Shown in pieces: positions 16,589-26,965 of a stretch of 64,000 nucleotides of DNA. The stretch is from positions 248,001 to 312,000 of the forward strand of contig JADJTM010000003.1 of NCBI GenBank assembly GCA_016711205.1. The letters run 5' to 3'. Positions within the stretch are counted from its first letter, which is position 1. Each line of letters starts with the position of its first letter. The notes beneath the pieces were generated by a model. The model saw only the letters and a list, made by a program, of their open reading frames with translations. It did not search any database and was not told the origin of the DNA. A program made the position numbers and the translations under genes. This DNA comes from Micropruina sp. GTDB taxonomy: Bacteria; Actinomycetota; Actinomycetes; Propionibacteriales; Propionibacteriaceae.

Positions 16589-17794
16589 TCAGAGGGCGTC
16601 GCGGCTGATCGGGCACGACATGCAGCGTGGGCCGCCCCGTCCGGACCCCAACTCCGACCCGGCGATGGCGATCACCTCGATACCCGCAGCGGCGAGCCGT
16701 TCGTTGGTCTCGACGTTGCGCTCGTAGGCGATCGCCACCCGCGGTTCGATGGCCAGGGTGTTGTTGCCGTCGTCCCACTGCTCGCGCTCGGCGGTGACCG
16801 GGTCGAGGCCGGTGTCGATCAGCCGCAACTGATCGATGCCCATCGCCCGGGCCGCCGCCTCGACGAACGGTTCCGGGGGTTCGATCACCAGATCGCCGTC
16901 CTCGTCGGGTTTGATCGTGACGGCGGTGAGCCGATGAGCGACGTTGGGGTACATCACCACCGCATCGGCGTCGACCATGGTGCAGATGGTGTCCAGGTGC
17001 ATGGTGGCGCGGTCCTGGTCGATCGGCACGGCCAGCACCGTGTGCGCCAACCCCTCGTCGAACGCCGTGCGGGCCAGCCGCTCCGCGCCGGCCGGACGGG
17101 TGCGTTCCCCGACCCCGACCGCCAACACGCCCTCGGCCAGAGCGAGCACATCGCCGCCTTCGAGAAGTTCCTTGTCCCAGCCGTGAATGCGCTCCGTCGC
17201 CGCGAAGCGCGGATGGAACTGGTAGATCAGTTCCGTCAGCTGGGTCTCGCGTCGCCGGGCCGGCATGGCCAGCGCGGTGACGGTCGCTCGGTCACCCACC
17301 CACACGCTCGAGTCGCGGGTGAACAGCAGGTTGGGCAGCGGGTCGATCAGAAAATCGTCGGGGGCATGCAGCGCCGCCACCAGGCTGCCGGTGTCCTGCG
17401 ACACCTCGTCGTTGCGCAGGCCCGCCATCAGAATCTCGGCCAGCTCGTCCGGGCCCTGATCAGCGAGCAGGTCGCTCAGGTAGCGCCGCAGCGTGTCGCC
17501 CAGCCGCAGGTCGGTCATGGTGTGGTCGATCGCAGCCTGCCGGGCGTCCGGGTCGGCGAGGGTGGCGATCAGCATCTCGCTGAGGTACAACACCTCGACG
17601 CCGCGGGCGCGCAGCACGTCCGCGAAGGCGTCGTGCTCGGCCTGCGCGCGGTCGACCCAGGGCAGCCCGTCGAACAGCAGGGCGTCGTTGTTGCGTGGGG
17701 TGAGCCGGCGCAGTTCGTTGCCGGGCCGGTGCAGCATGACGGTGCGCAGCCTGCCCACCTCGGAGCGGACGCCGTGCGGGAAGAGTGGAGCCAT
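16589..17794 (-). CDS. arcA: arginine deiminase
   Basis: Converts arginine to citrulline and ammonia, the first step of the ADI pathway. 401 aa. Visible catalytic features: LLFTRDSSVWVG, LEGGDVL, TMHLDTICTM (catalytic His) and RGGPRCMSCPI, where Cys391 is the nucleophile. No argF-type carbamoyltransferase or carbamate kinase is adjacent, so this is an isolated arcA here. A TAGGCT box 7 nt before the ATG suggests a leaderless mRNA. Confidence 0.95.
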   Translation of the reverse strand: MAPLFPHGVRSEVGRLRTVMLHRPGNELRRLTPRNNDALLFDGLPWVDRAQAEHDAFADVLRARGVEVLYLSEMLIATLADPDARQAAIDHTMTDLRLGDTLRRYLSDLLADQGPDELAEILMAGLRNDEVSQDTGSLVAALHAPDDFLIDPLPNLLFTRDSSVWVGDRATVTALAMPARRRETQLTELIYQFHPRFAATERIHGWDKELLEGGDVLALAEGVLAVGVGERTRPAGAERLARTAFDEGLAHTVLAVPIDQDRATMHLDTICTMVDADAVVMYPNVAHRLTAVTIKPDEDGDLVIEPPEPFVEAAARAMGIDQLRLIDTGLDPVTAEREQWDDGNNTLAIEPRVAIAYERNVETNERLAAAGIEVIAIAGSELGSGRGGPRCMSCPISRDAL

Positions 17795-17801
17795 GGCGGA
17801 C

Positions 17802-17807
17802 AGCCTA
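17802..17807 (-). promoter_or_regulatory. -10 box TAGGCT of arcA (leaderless)
   Basis: TAGGCT on the minus strand, 7 nt upstream of the arcA ATG. Confidence 0.55.
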
Positions 17808-17938
17808 GTGGTGCGTCTCTAGGTTGGGTTGCCGCTCAGCGGTGCCTGGGTGCGGGCATCGCGTGGCCGATGAGGTCTCGGTGCGAGGGCGGGGTGCGGC
17901 CGATCTTTCGGCCGAGGCGATGACCGCGACCGGCCGGG

Positions 17939-19801
<1,863 letters not shown>

Positions 19802-19859
19802 GCGGGCTCCTCGGATCGGACAACCTGACGATTCTACGGCCCGCGCGGCGTCCGGCTTA

Positions 19860-19916
19860 CCGCTGGTCGAGCTTGTCGAGACCCGGTCCGTTGGTCGAGC
19901 TTGTCCAGACCCCGCC
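19860..19916. repeat. family B repeat, two direct copies
   Basis: CGCTGGTCGAGCTTGTCGAG followed by ACCCGG, then TTGGTCGAGCTTGTCCAGAC. This is the family B core, which recurs at about 26401, 38060-38240, 49943-50031 and, inside a gene, at 46843-46888. Confidence 0.65.
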
Positions 19917-19945
19917 GAACGCTCGGGCGAGTGACTCCGCTGAGC

Positions 19946-20332
19946 TCACTCGGCCGGCGCGGGGTGGCGGTACGTCCATGACGTCAGCGCCGTGGCCAGC
20001 ATCGCGATCAGCACGCCCAGAAAGATGTGTGCGTCGGCGATCTCGAGCTTGCCCAGCACGAATTGGACGATGATCGCTGCCGCGGTCGCCCAGGCGAGCC
20101 AGAGCAGCACCGGCCCGGCGGTGCGCCGCAGCACCGTGTAGCAGATCGCGCAGGCGATGCCCAGCGTGAGCGTGACCCCCGCCCCGATGGCATGAAAGAG
20201 GAAGTAGCTCTTGTCACGTCCGATGGCGGCCGCCGCGAAACCGGCCTGTCCGATGACGGCGCTGATCAGCAGGGTGGCGGCGCTGCGCAGCCAGATCAGG
20301 TGCGGATGGGGCAGCGTCACGGTGCGGGCCAT
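19946..20332 (-). CDS. four-helix membrane protein, function unknown
   Basis: A 128-aa protein starting MARTVTLPHPHLIWLRSAAT with four hydrophobic segments (about 13-36, 42-64, 70-92, 98-120) and a short tail. I do not recognise a specific family; the overall look is of a small quinol- or heme-free membrane subunit. The start at 20332 is chosen because the longer reading runs into the family C repeats. Flanked by typA and a helicase gene, with no operon partner. Confidence 0.6.
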   Translation of the reverse strand: MARTVTLPHPHLIWLRSAATLLISAVIGQAGFAAAAIGRDKSYFLFHAIGAGVTLTLGIACAICYTVLRRTAGPVLLWLAWATAAAIIVQFVLGKLEIADAHIFLGVLIAMLATALTSWTYRHPAPAE

Positions 20333-20353
20333 GCCCCAGTGTGCACCAGCCAC

Positions 20354-20577
20354 GCGAGTGAGCGGGAATAGGGGACGGTTCCGCATTCCTGCTCACGGCT
20401 CTCGAGCCGGCCTTGCGAGTGAGCGGGAATAGGGGACGGTTCCGCATTCCTGCTCACGGCTCTCGAGCCAGCAACGGGGACGAGGGGTCGGGGGACGGTC
20501 GTCAGCGGGTAACTCGAGGCGGACGGTCGGTGAGCGAGGTGAGCAGGAATCAGGAACCGTCCCCGATTCCTGATCAC
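20354..20577. repeat. family C repeats, two direct and one inverted
   Basis: A 55-bp unit (GCGAGTGAGCGGGAATAGGG...GGCTCTCGAGCC) occurs at 20354-20408 and again, nearly identical, at 20415-20469. A related unit in the opposite orientation is at 20537-20577 (GTGAGCAGGAATCAGGAACC, then GTCCCCGATTCCTGATCAC). Each unit is itself palindromic and carries the GGGGACGGTTCC core. The 360-bp spacer holds no other gene. Confidence 0.8.
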
Positions 20578-20634
20578 CGAGCCTCCCGACCCCCGTCCGG
20601 CCTGTCGGCTTGCCCCGCCCCGACCCCACATGGC

Positions 20635-20640
20635 TAAGGT
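20635..20640 (+). promoter_or_regulatory. possible -10 box TAAGGT of helicase gene
   Basis: TAAGGT lies about 54 nt before the chosen helicase ATG. It is the only TANNNT near the start with suitable spacing for a short leader. Weak. Confidence 0.3.
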
Positions 20641-20693
20641 CCCCTACCTATGCCTCCCACCCCTGCCCGCGCCACCCATCCCGACGCGCGCCG

Positions 20694-22433
20694 ATGAGTC
20701 AGTCCGCGTTCGAGCGGCTGTCCCCGGCCTTTCCCCAGCGCGCGCCCTGGGGTACCTCGGCGCTGCTGCGCGCTTGGCAGGCGCGGGCCGTGCAGCAGTA
20801 CCTGGACGCCGCCCCCACCGACTTTCTCGCCGTCGCCACGCCCGGCGCCGGCAAGACCACGTTCGCCCTGCGCATCGCGGCCGAGTTGCTGCATGCGCGC
20901 ACCGTCCGCAAGCTGATCGTGGTGGCCCCGACCGAGCACCTCAAGGTTCAGTGGGCGGACGCCGCCGCGAAGGTCGGCATTCAACTCGACCCCGGCCTCG
21001 GCCCTCGCCGCGGCCGTTCCCGTCAGTACGACGGGGTCGCCCTCACCTACGCGGGCGTCGCCGCGGCGATGCTCAGCTACGAGGCCATGGTGGCCCGCGA
21101 ACCCACCCTGGTGATTCTGGACGAGGTGCATCACGCCGGTGATGCGCTCAGCTGGGGCGAGGCGATCCGCGAGGCATTTCGCCTTGCCAAAAGACGGTTG
21201 GCGCTGACCGGGACCCCGTTTCGCAGCGACTCCAACCCGATCCCTTTCGTCACCTACGACGAGCTGCCCGGCGGCGGCAGGGTGTCGCGGGCCGACTACA
21301 CCTACGGCTACGCCGAGGCCCTGCGCGACCATGTGGTACGTCCGGTCGTGTTCATGAACTACGGCGGTCCGATGCGCTGGCGTACCAAGGCGGGCGAGAC
21401 GCTGGCCGCCAACCTCGGCGAGGCCTCGACCAAGGACGTCACCGCGCACGCCTGGCGCACCGCGCTCGACCCGTCGGGGGAGTGGATCGCGGCCGTCCTG
21501 GCCGCCGCCGACCGACGGCTGACCGAGGTGCGCCGCCACGTGCCGGACGCCGGGGCGCTGGTGATCGCCTCCAACCAGACCCACGCCCGCGCGTACGCCA
21601 AGGTGCTCGGCTCGCTGACAGGTGCGAAACCGACGCTCGTAATGAGCGACGACCCCGGTTCGAGCAAGCGCATCGCAGCCTTCGCCGCGGACGATTCCCG
21701 CTGGATGGTCGCCGTCCGCATGGTCTCCGAGGGGGTGGACGTACCGCGCCTGGCGGTCGGTGTCTATGCCACGGCGACCTCCACGCCGCTGTTCTTCGCC
21801 CAAGCCGTCGGACGCTTCGTGCGCGCCCGGCGCCGCGGTGAGGTGGCCACGGTGTTTCTGCCCACGGTGCCGATCGTGCTGGCCCATGCGTCCGCCTTGG
21901 AGCGCCAGCGCGATCACGTGCTCGGAGCGCCGTCCGCGCAGGAGTTGTGGGACGAGAGCGACGCCCTGCTCGATGCGGCGAACCGCACCGAGAACACCGC
22001 AGACGAACTTGAGGGCACGTTCGAGGCGCTCACTTCGGAGGCGACGTTCGACCACGTGCTGTTCGAGTCCCAGCAGTTCGGCATGCACGCGCTGCCCACC
22101 TCGGACGACGAGGCCGACTACCTGGGTCTGCCCGGCCTATTGGAGACCGACCAGATCACGCACCTGCTGCGCGAGCGACAGCGTCGTCTGGTCAGCCGGC
22201 ACGACCGCTCCGAGAAGCGGGAGAAGATCACCCCGGAGGTGTCGCTGCACCGGGCCCTGGCCGCCCGGCGCAAGGAACTCAACGCGCTGGTCGCGCAGCA
22301 CGCCCGAAGTCACGGAGTGCCGCACAGCCATGTGCACGCCGACCTGCGCCGCCAGTGCGGTGGCCCACCGCTCGCTCAGGCGACCACCGAGCAGGTGGAG
22401 CAGCGGATCGCTCAGATCCGCACCTGGAGGTGA
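20694..22433 (+). CDS. superfamily 2 DEAD/DEAH-box helicase
   Basis: A 579-aa SF2 helicase of the type I restriction/UvrB-like group. Walker A ATPGAGKTT, Walker B LVILDEVHHAG, motif III ALTGTPFR, and C-terminal motifs VSEGVDVPRLAV and QAVGRFVRAR are in order. A unique C-terminal tail (about 430-579) is charged. The ATG at 20694 is the first in the frame that leads into FERLSPAFPQRAPWGTS; upstream codons overlap repeats. No nuclease or methylase genes adjoin it, so I do not call it a restriction subunit. Similar stand-alone helicases are conserved in actinobacteria. Confidence 0.85.
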   Translation: MSQSAFERLSPAFPQRAPWGTSALLRAWQARAVQQYLDAAPTDFLAVATPGAGKTTFALRIAAELLHARTVRKLIVVAPTEHLKVQWADAAAKVGIQLDPGLGPRRGRSRQYDGVALTYAGVAAAMLSYEAMVAREPTLVILDEVHHAGDALSWGEAIREAFRLAKRRLALTGTPFRSDSNPIPFVTYDELPGGGRVSRADYTYGYAEALRDHVVRPVVFMNYGGPMRWRTKAGETLAANLGEASTKDVTAHAWRTALDPSGEWIAAVLAAADRRLTEVRRHVPDAGALVIASNQTHARAYAKVLGSLTGAKPTLVMSDDPGSSKRIAAFAADDSRWMVAVRMVSEGVDVPRLAVGVYATATSTPLFFAQAVGRFVRARRRGEVATVFLPTVPIVLAHASALERQRDHVLGAPSAQELWDESDALLDAANRTENTADELEGTFEALTSEATFDHVLFESQQFGMHALPTSDDEADYLGLPGLLETDQITHLLRERQRRLVSRHDRSEKREKITPEVSLHRALAARRKELNALVAQHARSHGVPHSHVHADLRRQCGGPPLAQATTEQVEQRIAQIRTWR

Positions 22434-22550
22434 GCCGTCCGGACGAGCGGGTGAACAGACGCACGAGCGGGTGAACAGTACGACACTCACTCCCTGGTTG
22501 AGCGTGCCGCAACCCTCACGCCGGATCTCGACAAGCGCCGGGGCGGGGGC

Positions 22551-23398
22551 TCACCCTCCCGCGATCAGCGCGACGCCGGCGAAGGCCAGCGCCACGCCCG
22601 CGATCTGCACGGGCTTCATGCGTTCGTGCAGAATCACCGCCGCCAGGGCGACCGTCACCACCGGGTAGAGCGCCGAGAGCACCACGGTGATTGAGAGCAA
22701 CCCCATGGTGCTGGCGAATCCCAGCAGCGTGTTGGCGCTCACATCGGCCAACCCCAACAAAGACAGAGCGGGCAGGTCGCGCGGCCGCACGCCGCCCAGG
22801 CTGTGCAGCACCAGCGCCGCGATGCCGAACGCCACCACGCTTGCCGTCCGCATGCCGACCATGGTCATCATCGGCGAGTACGCCGAGCCGCGGGCGATGG
22901 CCAGCATGGTCACCCCGAAGCCGCCCGCTGCGGCCAGCGCGTACCAGATCGCCTTCGCCTTCACCGGCTCCTCGCCGCGCAGTTCGGGACCGCTGGCCAG
23001 CACCGCCCCGGCCAGCGCCACCACGATGCCGGCCGTCTGCAGGGCACGCGGCTGCTCACCCGCGATGAGCCCCGCGACCACCGGCACGGATGTACCGAGC
23101 GCGCTGATCGGTGACACCACGCCGACCGTGCCGAAAGCGAGCGCGCGGTAGAAGCAGACCAGGGCGAGCGAGCCGGCCAGCCCCGCCACGATCGCCCAAG
23201 GCAGCCACCCCACGACGACGCGGGCGGCAGCCAGGGCAGCAGCACCAGCAGCATCACCAGCGAGCATGCCTGCGACACCCCCACCACCGCAGCGGACGGC
23301 AACCGCCGGCTCAGCATTCCGCCGGCGAAGTCGGCAACACCCCAGGTGAGGGCCGAAGCGAGGGCCAGCAGCGGACCGAACAGGGTCACCGGAGGCAC
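22551..23398 (-). pseudogene. DMT/EamA-family transporter, frameshifted
   Basis: Ten-helix drug/metabolite transporter split over two frames. Frame one starts with GTG at 23398 (MPPVTLFGPLLALASALTWG) and carries the first two helices to LLPWLPPASSWG; the remainder (WLPWAIVAGLAGSLALVCFY to the C-terminus at 22551) is in another frame. The shift maps to a CCCC run at 23208-23211 (GGGG on the coding strand): adding one G restores SSWGWLPWAIVAGLAG. Either a recent inactivating deletion or a base-calling error. The two EamA halves are otherwise intact. Confidence 0.8.
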
Positions 23399-23435
23399 TC
23401 AACCGGCGCGGACGGCCCGTCCGTGCCGCCACGGC

Positions 23436-24962
23436 TCACGGGCGCTCGTCGGGCCGGGGCACATGCCCCTGCGCCATCGCCTCTTCGATGTCGTGCGGCA
23501 ACGGCTTGCCGGTGACCAGGCGCGAGTTGCGGTAGCCGTAGGCGAAGTAGATCGCGATGCCGATGGCCAGCCAGATCAGGAACCGGGCCCAGGTCTCGAT
23601 CGAGAGGTTGAGGGTGAGGTAGAAGCAGATGATCGCCGACAGGATCGGCAGCACCGGCGACCACGGCACCTTGAACGCCCGCGGCAGGTCCGGACGCTGC
23701 TTGCGCAGCACCACCACGGCGATCGACACCATGATGAACGCCGTCAGCGTGCCGATGTTCACCATCTCTTCGAGCACGCCGATCGGGGTCACCCCGGCGG
23801 TCACCGCGCACACCGCCGTCACGATGATCGAGATCTTCCACGGGGTGCGGTACTTGGGATGCACCTTGGCGATGCTGATCGGCAGCAGGTTGTCGCGCGA
23901 CATGGCGAAGATGATGCGGGTCGCGCCGATCATCAACGTCAGGACCACCGTGGTCAGGCCGGCCACGGCTCCGGCCGAGATCAGCGTGGCCATCCAGGTC
24001 TGACCGTGGTACACGAACGCGCTGGCCAACGCCGCTTTGGGGTCGATGTCGGCGTAGTTCACCATGCCGGTGACCACGACGGCCACCGCGCAGTACAGGA
24101 CGGTGCAGATGCTCAGCGAAGCGATGATGCCGACCGGCAGGTCCTTCTGCGGGTTTTTGGCCTCTTCGGCGGTGGTGGCCACCACGTCGAAGCCGATGTA
24201 GGCGAAGAACACCAGCGCGGCGCCGGCGAACACGCCGCTCCAGCCGAACGCCATCGGTGCCGAACCGGTCACCCACTGCAGCAGCGGCTGCGTCCACGAG
24301 AAGCCGCCGACTGCCTCGGACGGGGCCGCTTCGGGAATGAACGGCGTGTAGTTGGCCGGGTTGATGAACATGATTCCGGCCACGATCACGAACAGCACGA
24401 TGAACAGCTTCACGCCGACCAGCACCAGGTTGACCCGCATGGATTCCTTGATGCCGATGGTGATCAGCACGCCCAGCGCCACGATCAGCAGCACGGCAGG
24501 CAGGTCGATCACGCCGCCGTAGCCGATGGCGGACGGGATCGGCAACCCCAGTTTCTCCATCAGCACGCCGAGATAGGCGCTCCACCCCTGCGCCACCACG
24601 CTGGCACCGAGGAACATCTCCAGGATCAGGTCCCAGCCGATGATCCAGGCGAAGAGTTCACCCAGCGAGGCGTAGCTGAAGGTGTAGGCCGAGCCCGAGA
24701 CCGGCACCGTGGACGCGAACTCGGCGTAACACATCGCGGCCAGCGCGCAGCACACCGCCGCCACGATGAAGCTGAGCACGATGGCCGGACCGGTCATCTG
24801 GTGCGCGACGCGTCCGGTCAGGGTGAAGATGCCGGCGCCGATCACCACGCCCACCCCGAATACGGTCAGGTCGAGTGCGGTCAGTGACTTCTTGAGCTGG
24901 TATTCCGGCTCGTCGGTGTCGGCGATCGACTGCTCGATCGACTTTGTGCGGAACAGGTTCAT
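23436..24962 (-). CDS. APC-superfamily amino acid permease (cationic amino acid transporter type)
   Basis: A 508-aa integral membrane transporter of the CAT/YfnA branch. LTVFGVGVVIGAGIFTLTG is the conserved first-helix signature, and FFAYIGFDVVATTAEEAKNP is the helix 6 motif typical of this branch. About 12-14 hydrophobic helices can be counted. The ATG at 24962 has GGAGG with 5 nt spacing, which decides the start over an upstream in-frame codon. Substrate is probably a cationic or small neutral amino acid, inferred from family only. Not linked to arcA, which lies 6 kb away. Confidence 0.9.
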   Translation of the reverse strand: MNLFRTKSIEQSIADTDEPEYQLKKSLTALDLTVFGVGVVIGAGIFTLTGRVAHQMTGPAIVLSFIVAAVCCALAAMCYAEFASTVPVSGSAYTFSYASLGELFAWIIGWDLILEMFLGASVVAQGWSAYLGVLMEKLGLPIPSAIGYGGVIDLPAVLLIVALGVLITIGIKESMRVNLVLVGVKLFIVLFVIVAGIMFINPANYTPFIPEAAPSEAVGGFSWTQPLLQWVTGSAPMAFGWSGVFAGAALVFFAYIGFDVVATTAEEAKNPQKDLPVGIIASLSICTVLYCAVAVVVTGMVNYADIDPKAALASAFVYHGQTWMATLISAGAVAGLTTVVLTLMIGATRIIFAMSRDNLLPISIAKVHPKYRTPWKISIIVTAVCAVTAGVTPIGVLEEMVNIGTLTAFIMVSIAVVVLRKQRPDLPRAFKVPWSPVLPILSAIICFYLTLNLSIETWARFLIWLAIGIAIYFAYGYRNSRLVTGKPLPHDIEEAMAQGHVPRPDERP

Positions 24963-25259
24963 CGGTTCCTCCGGGGTTTTCGTCGTCGATAACGGGGTCG
25001 TCACAAGCTAATACGTGACAACCGGGGCGGACACCCGTCTCGCGGAGAGATATCCCGTGGGTCGAGGGCGGCGGGTCGCAGCAGCCGTGTCGCCGTCGAT
25101 CGAGCAGGTCGCGACCCCGCGATGGGCGAGGACCAAAGCGCGGCCCGCCCGTCCGTGCAGGCATGTGCCGATCCGGACGTCCGCCCGGGCGCCAATCACC
25201 AGGGGTGAAATCGGGGCACCCTGCGGGTCGGCGACCTCGTCCGGACGCACCCCGCCCCC
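24963..25259. other. divergent spacer without recognised gene
   Basis: About 300 bp between the permease and the GTPase. An open frame runs through it into the GTPase gene but has no start signal. I see no repeat copies or hairpins here. Confidence 0.4.
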
Positions 25260-25265
25260 TACCCT
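25260..25265 (+). promoter_or_regulatory. -10 box TACCCT of GTPase gene (leaderless)
   Basis: TACCCT, 7 nt, then GTG at 25273. It decides the start of the GTPase against a much longer upstream reading. Confidence 0.5.
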
Positions 25266-25272
25266 TGGCCAG

Positions 25273-26400
25273 GTGACACAGTGGTTCACCGACGCCTTCC
25301 GCACCGAGTTCGAGAAGCAGGCCGCCCAGATCGGCCGCTTCAACCTCGCCATCTTCGGCAAGACCGGCGTGGGCAAGTCCACGCTGATCAACGCCATCTT
25401 CGGTGAGCCGGTCGCGGCCACCGGCATCGGTGACCCGGTCACCCTCGACACCCACCTCTACCTCGACAACCGCGGCACGCTCGGCCTGGTCGACACCCGC
25501 GGCATCGAGATCGGACGCGACGACGGCGAGCTGCTCAAAGAGGTCACCAAGTATGTGAAGCAGATGCGCAGCAAGCCGGTCAACGAACAGATCCACGTGG
25601 CCTGGTACTGCGTGCGCGGCATGGATCGCCGCTTCGAAGAGGTGGAGGGCACGTTCATCCGCACCCTGCACGATCTCGGAATTCCGGTGCTGGTGGTGTT
25701 CACCCAGGTGCCGATGCGCGACGGCCAGTACCATCCCGACGCCATCGAGCTGGCCCGCCAGGTCGAGGCCAAGAACCTGCCGATCGTCGGCGGACGCCCG
25801 TTCATGACCTACGCGATGAGGGACCAGTTCACCGGTCAGCCGCCCTACGGCTTGATGGACGTGTTACGGGCCACCTTTCACGTTGTTCCTGACGCGGTCC
25901 ACGGAGCCCTCGCCGCCGCGCAAACCATCGATCTGGAGGCGAAGCACAAGGCCGCGCAACGACACATCAACGCGACCGTAGCCGCGGCCGCGGGTGCTGC
26001 GGCGGTGCCGATCCCGTTCTCATCGGCGGCACTGCTGGTGCCGATGCAGCTGGGCATGATGGGCCGCATCGCGCATCTGTACCGGTTGCCGTTCGACCGG
26101 GCGGCTCTGCTGGCCGTCGCGTCCACCTCGGTCGCGACCACGCTGGGACGAACCGCCGCCGCCAACCTGCTCAAGTTCATTCCGGGCGCCGGCAGCATCG
26201 CCGGCGGCGTGATCAACGCCTCGGTGGCGTCCGGGTTCACGCTGGCCATCGGCCAGGCCTGGTTGTCGGTGTGCGAGCGGGCTGCGGCCGGCAAACTGCC
26301 CACCACGGTGGAGGGCGTGATCGACTCCGCGGCGGTCAAGCAGTTGTTCGAGGAGGAGTTCCGCAAGCGCATGCCGAACATCCGCAAGGAGCAGGGCTGA
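25273..26400 (+). CDS. GTPase with C-terminal DUF697-like membrane-associated region
   Basis: A 375-aa Era-like GTPase. G1 is FGKTGVGKSTLINAIFG, G3 LVDTRGIE, and a TQVP stretch sits at the G4 position instead of NKxD, which is unusual. The C-terminal third (from about 220) is alanine-rich with hydrophobic segments (VAAAAGAAAVPIPFSSAALL) resembling the DUF697 region of YcjF-type proteins. Likely acts at the membrane; role unknown. Start set by the leaderless box. Confidence 0.8.
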   Translation: MTQWFTDAFRTEFEKQAAQIGRFNLAIFGKTGVGKSTLINAIFGEPVAATGIGDPVTLDTHLYLDNRGTLGLVDTRGIEIGRDDGELLKEVTKYVKQMRSKPVNEQIHVAWYCVRGMDRRFEEVEGTFIRTLHDLGIPVLVVFTQVPMRDGQYHPDAIELARQVEAKNLPIVGGRPFMTYAMRDQFTGQPPYGLMDVLRATFHVVPDAVHGALAAAQTIDLEAKHKAAQRHINATVAAAAGAAAVPIPFSSAALLVPMQLGMMGRIAHLYRLPFDRAALLAVASTSVATTLGRTAAANLLKFIPGAGSIAGGVINASVASGFTLAIGQAWLSVCERAAAGKLPTTVEGVIDSAAVKQLFEEEFRKRMPNIRKEQG

Positions 26401-26722
26401 CCGCTGGTCGAGCCCGTTTCTGTCATCCCGGCGGATGCCGGGATCTGTGCGCGCGGCTGGTCGAGCTTGTCGCGACCTGGTTCCGAGGAGCATGGTGCAC
26501 CCCGTTCCGATTCGATGGGCGTGGCTTCCCGGCGTATGCCGGGATGACGGGTGCTTTCGCCGGAAAGACGGCGTGCGCTTTTCGCTGGTCGAGCTTTCGG
26601 GACCCGCTTTCCGTCATCCCGGCGGATGCCGGGATCTGCGCGCCGGTGGTCGAGTCTGTCGGGACGTGGTTTCCGACGAGCTGGGCGACACCGCCCGTTC
26701 CGCTTTCGATTGGGGTGAGATC
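26401..26722. repeat. mixed family A and B repeats
   Basis: Starts right after the GTPase stop. Family B halves (GCTGGTCGAGCCCGTTTC; GCTGGTCGAGCTTGTCGCGA) alternate with family A copies (TCATCCCGGCGGATGCCGGG at 26423 and 26611; GGCGTATGCCGGGATGACG at 26532). No gene. Confidence 0.7.
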
Positions 26723-26848
26723 CCGGCGTTCGCCGGGATGACCGGTGCGTTCGCCGGGATGACCGGTGCGTTCGCCGGGATGACCGGTGCGTTCGCCGGG
26801 ATGACCGGTGCGTTCGCCGGGATGACCGGTGCGTTCGCCGGGATGACG
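26723..26848. repeat. 21-bp tandem repeat derived from family A
   Basis: GGTGCGTTCGCCGGGATGAC plus C is repeated with a strict 21-bp period at 26744, 26765, 26786, 26807 and 26828, preceded by one ordinary family A copy (ATCCCGGCGTTCGCCGGGAT). Copies are identical, suggesting recent expansion by slippage. Confidence 0.9.
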
Positions 26849-26954
26849 GTCGCGCTCGCCACAATGACAAGTGGCGTTAGCCGATCGCGACCCGGGTCGA
26901 GCCCGAATGACGGGGGTCGGATTCACACCATCCTGCAGGCCTCGACGAGGGTTC

Positions 26955-26960
26955 TACAGT
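26955..26960 (+). promoter_or_regulatory. -10 box TACAGT of sdaA (leaderless)
   Basis: TACAGT, 5 nt, then the GTG at 26966. Confidence 0.5.
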
Positions 26961-26965
26961 GAGGT

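Noticed and set aside
20694..22433. Restriction-modification system
   Set aside because: The helicase has SF2 motifs but no methylase, specificity or nuclease gene lies beside it.
26423..26926. Minus-strand open frame with repeated GERTGHP peptides
   Set aside because: It is the translation of the 21-bp tandem repeat and family A copies; no RBS, no family similarity.
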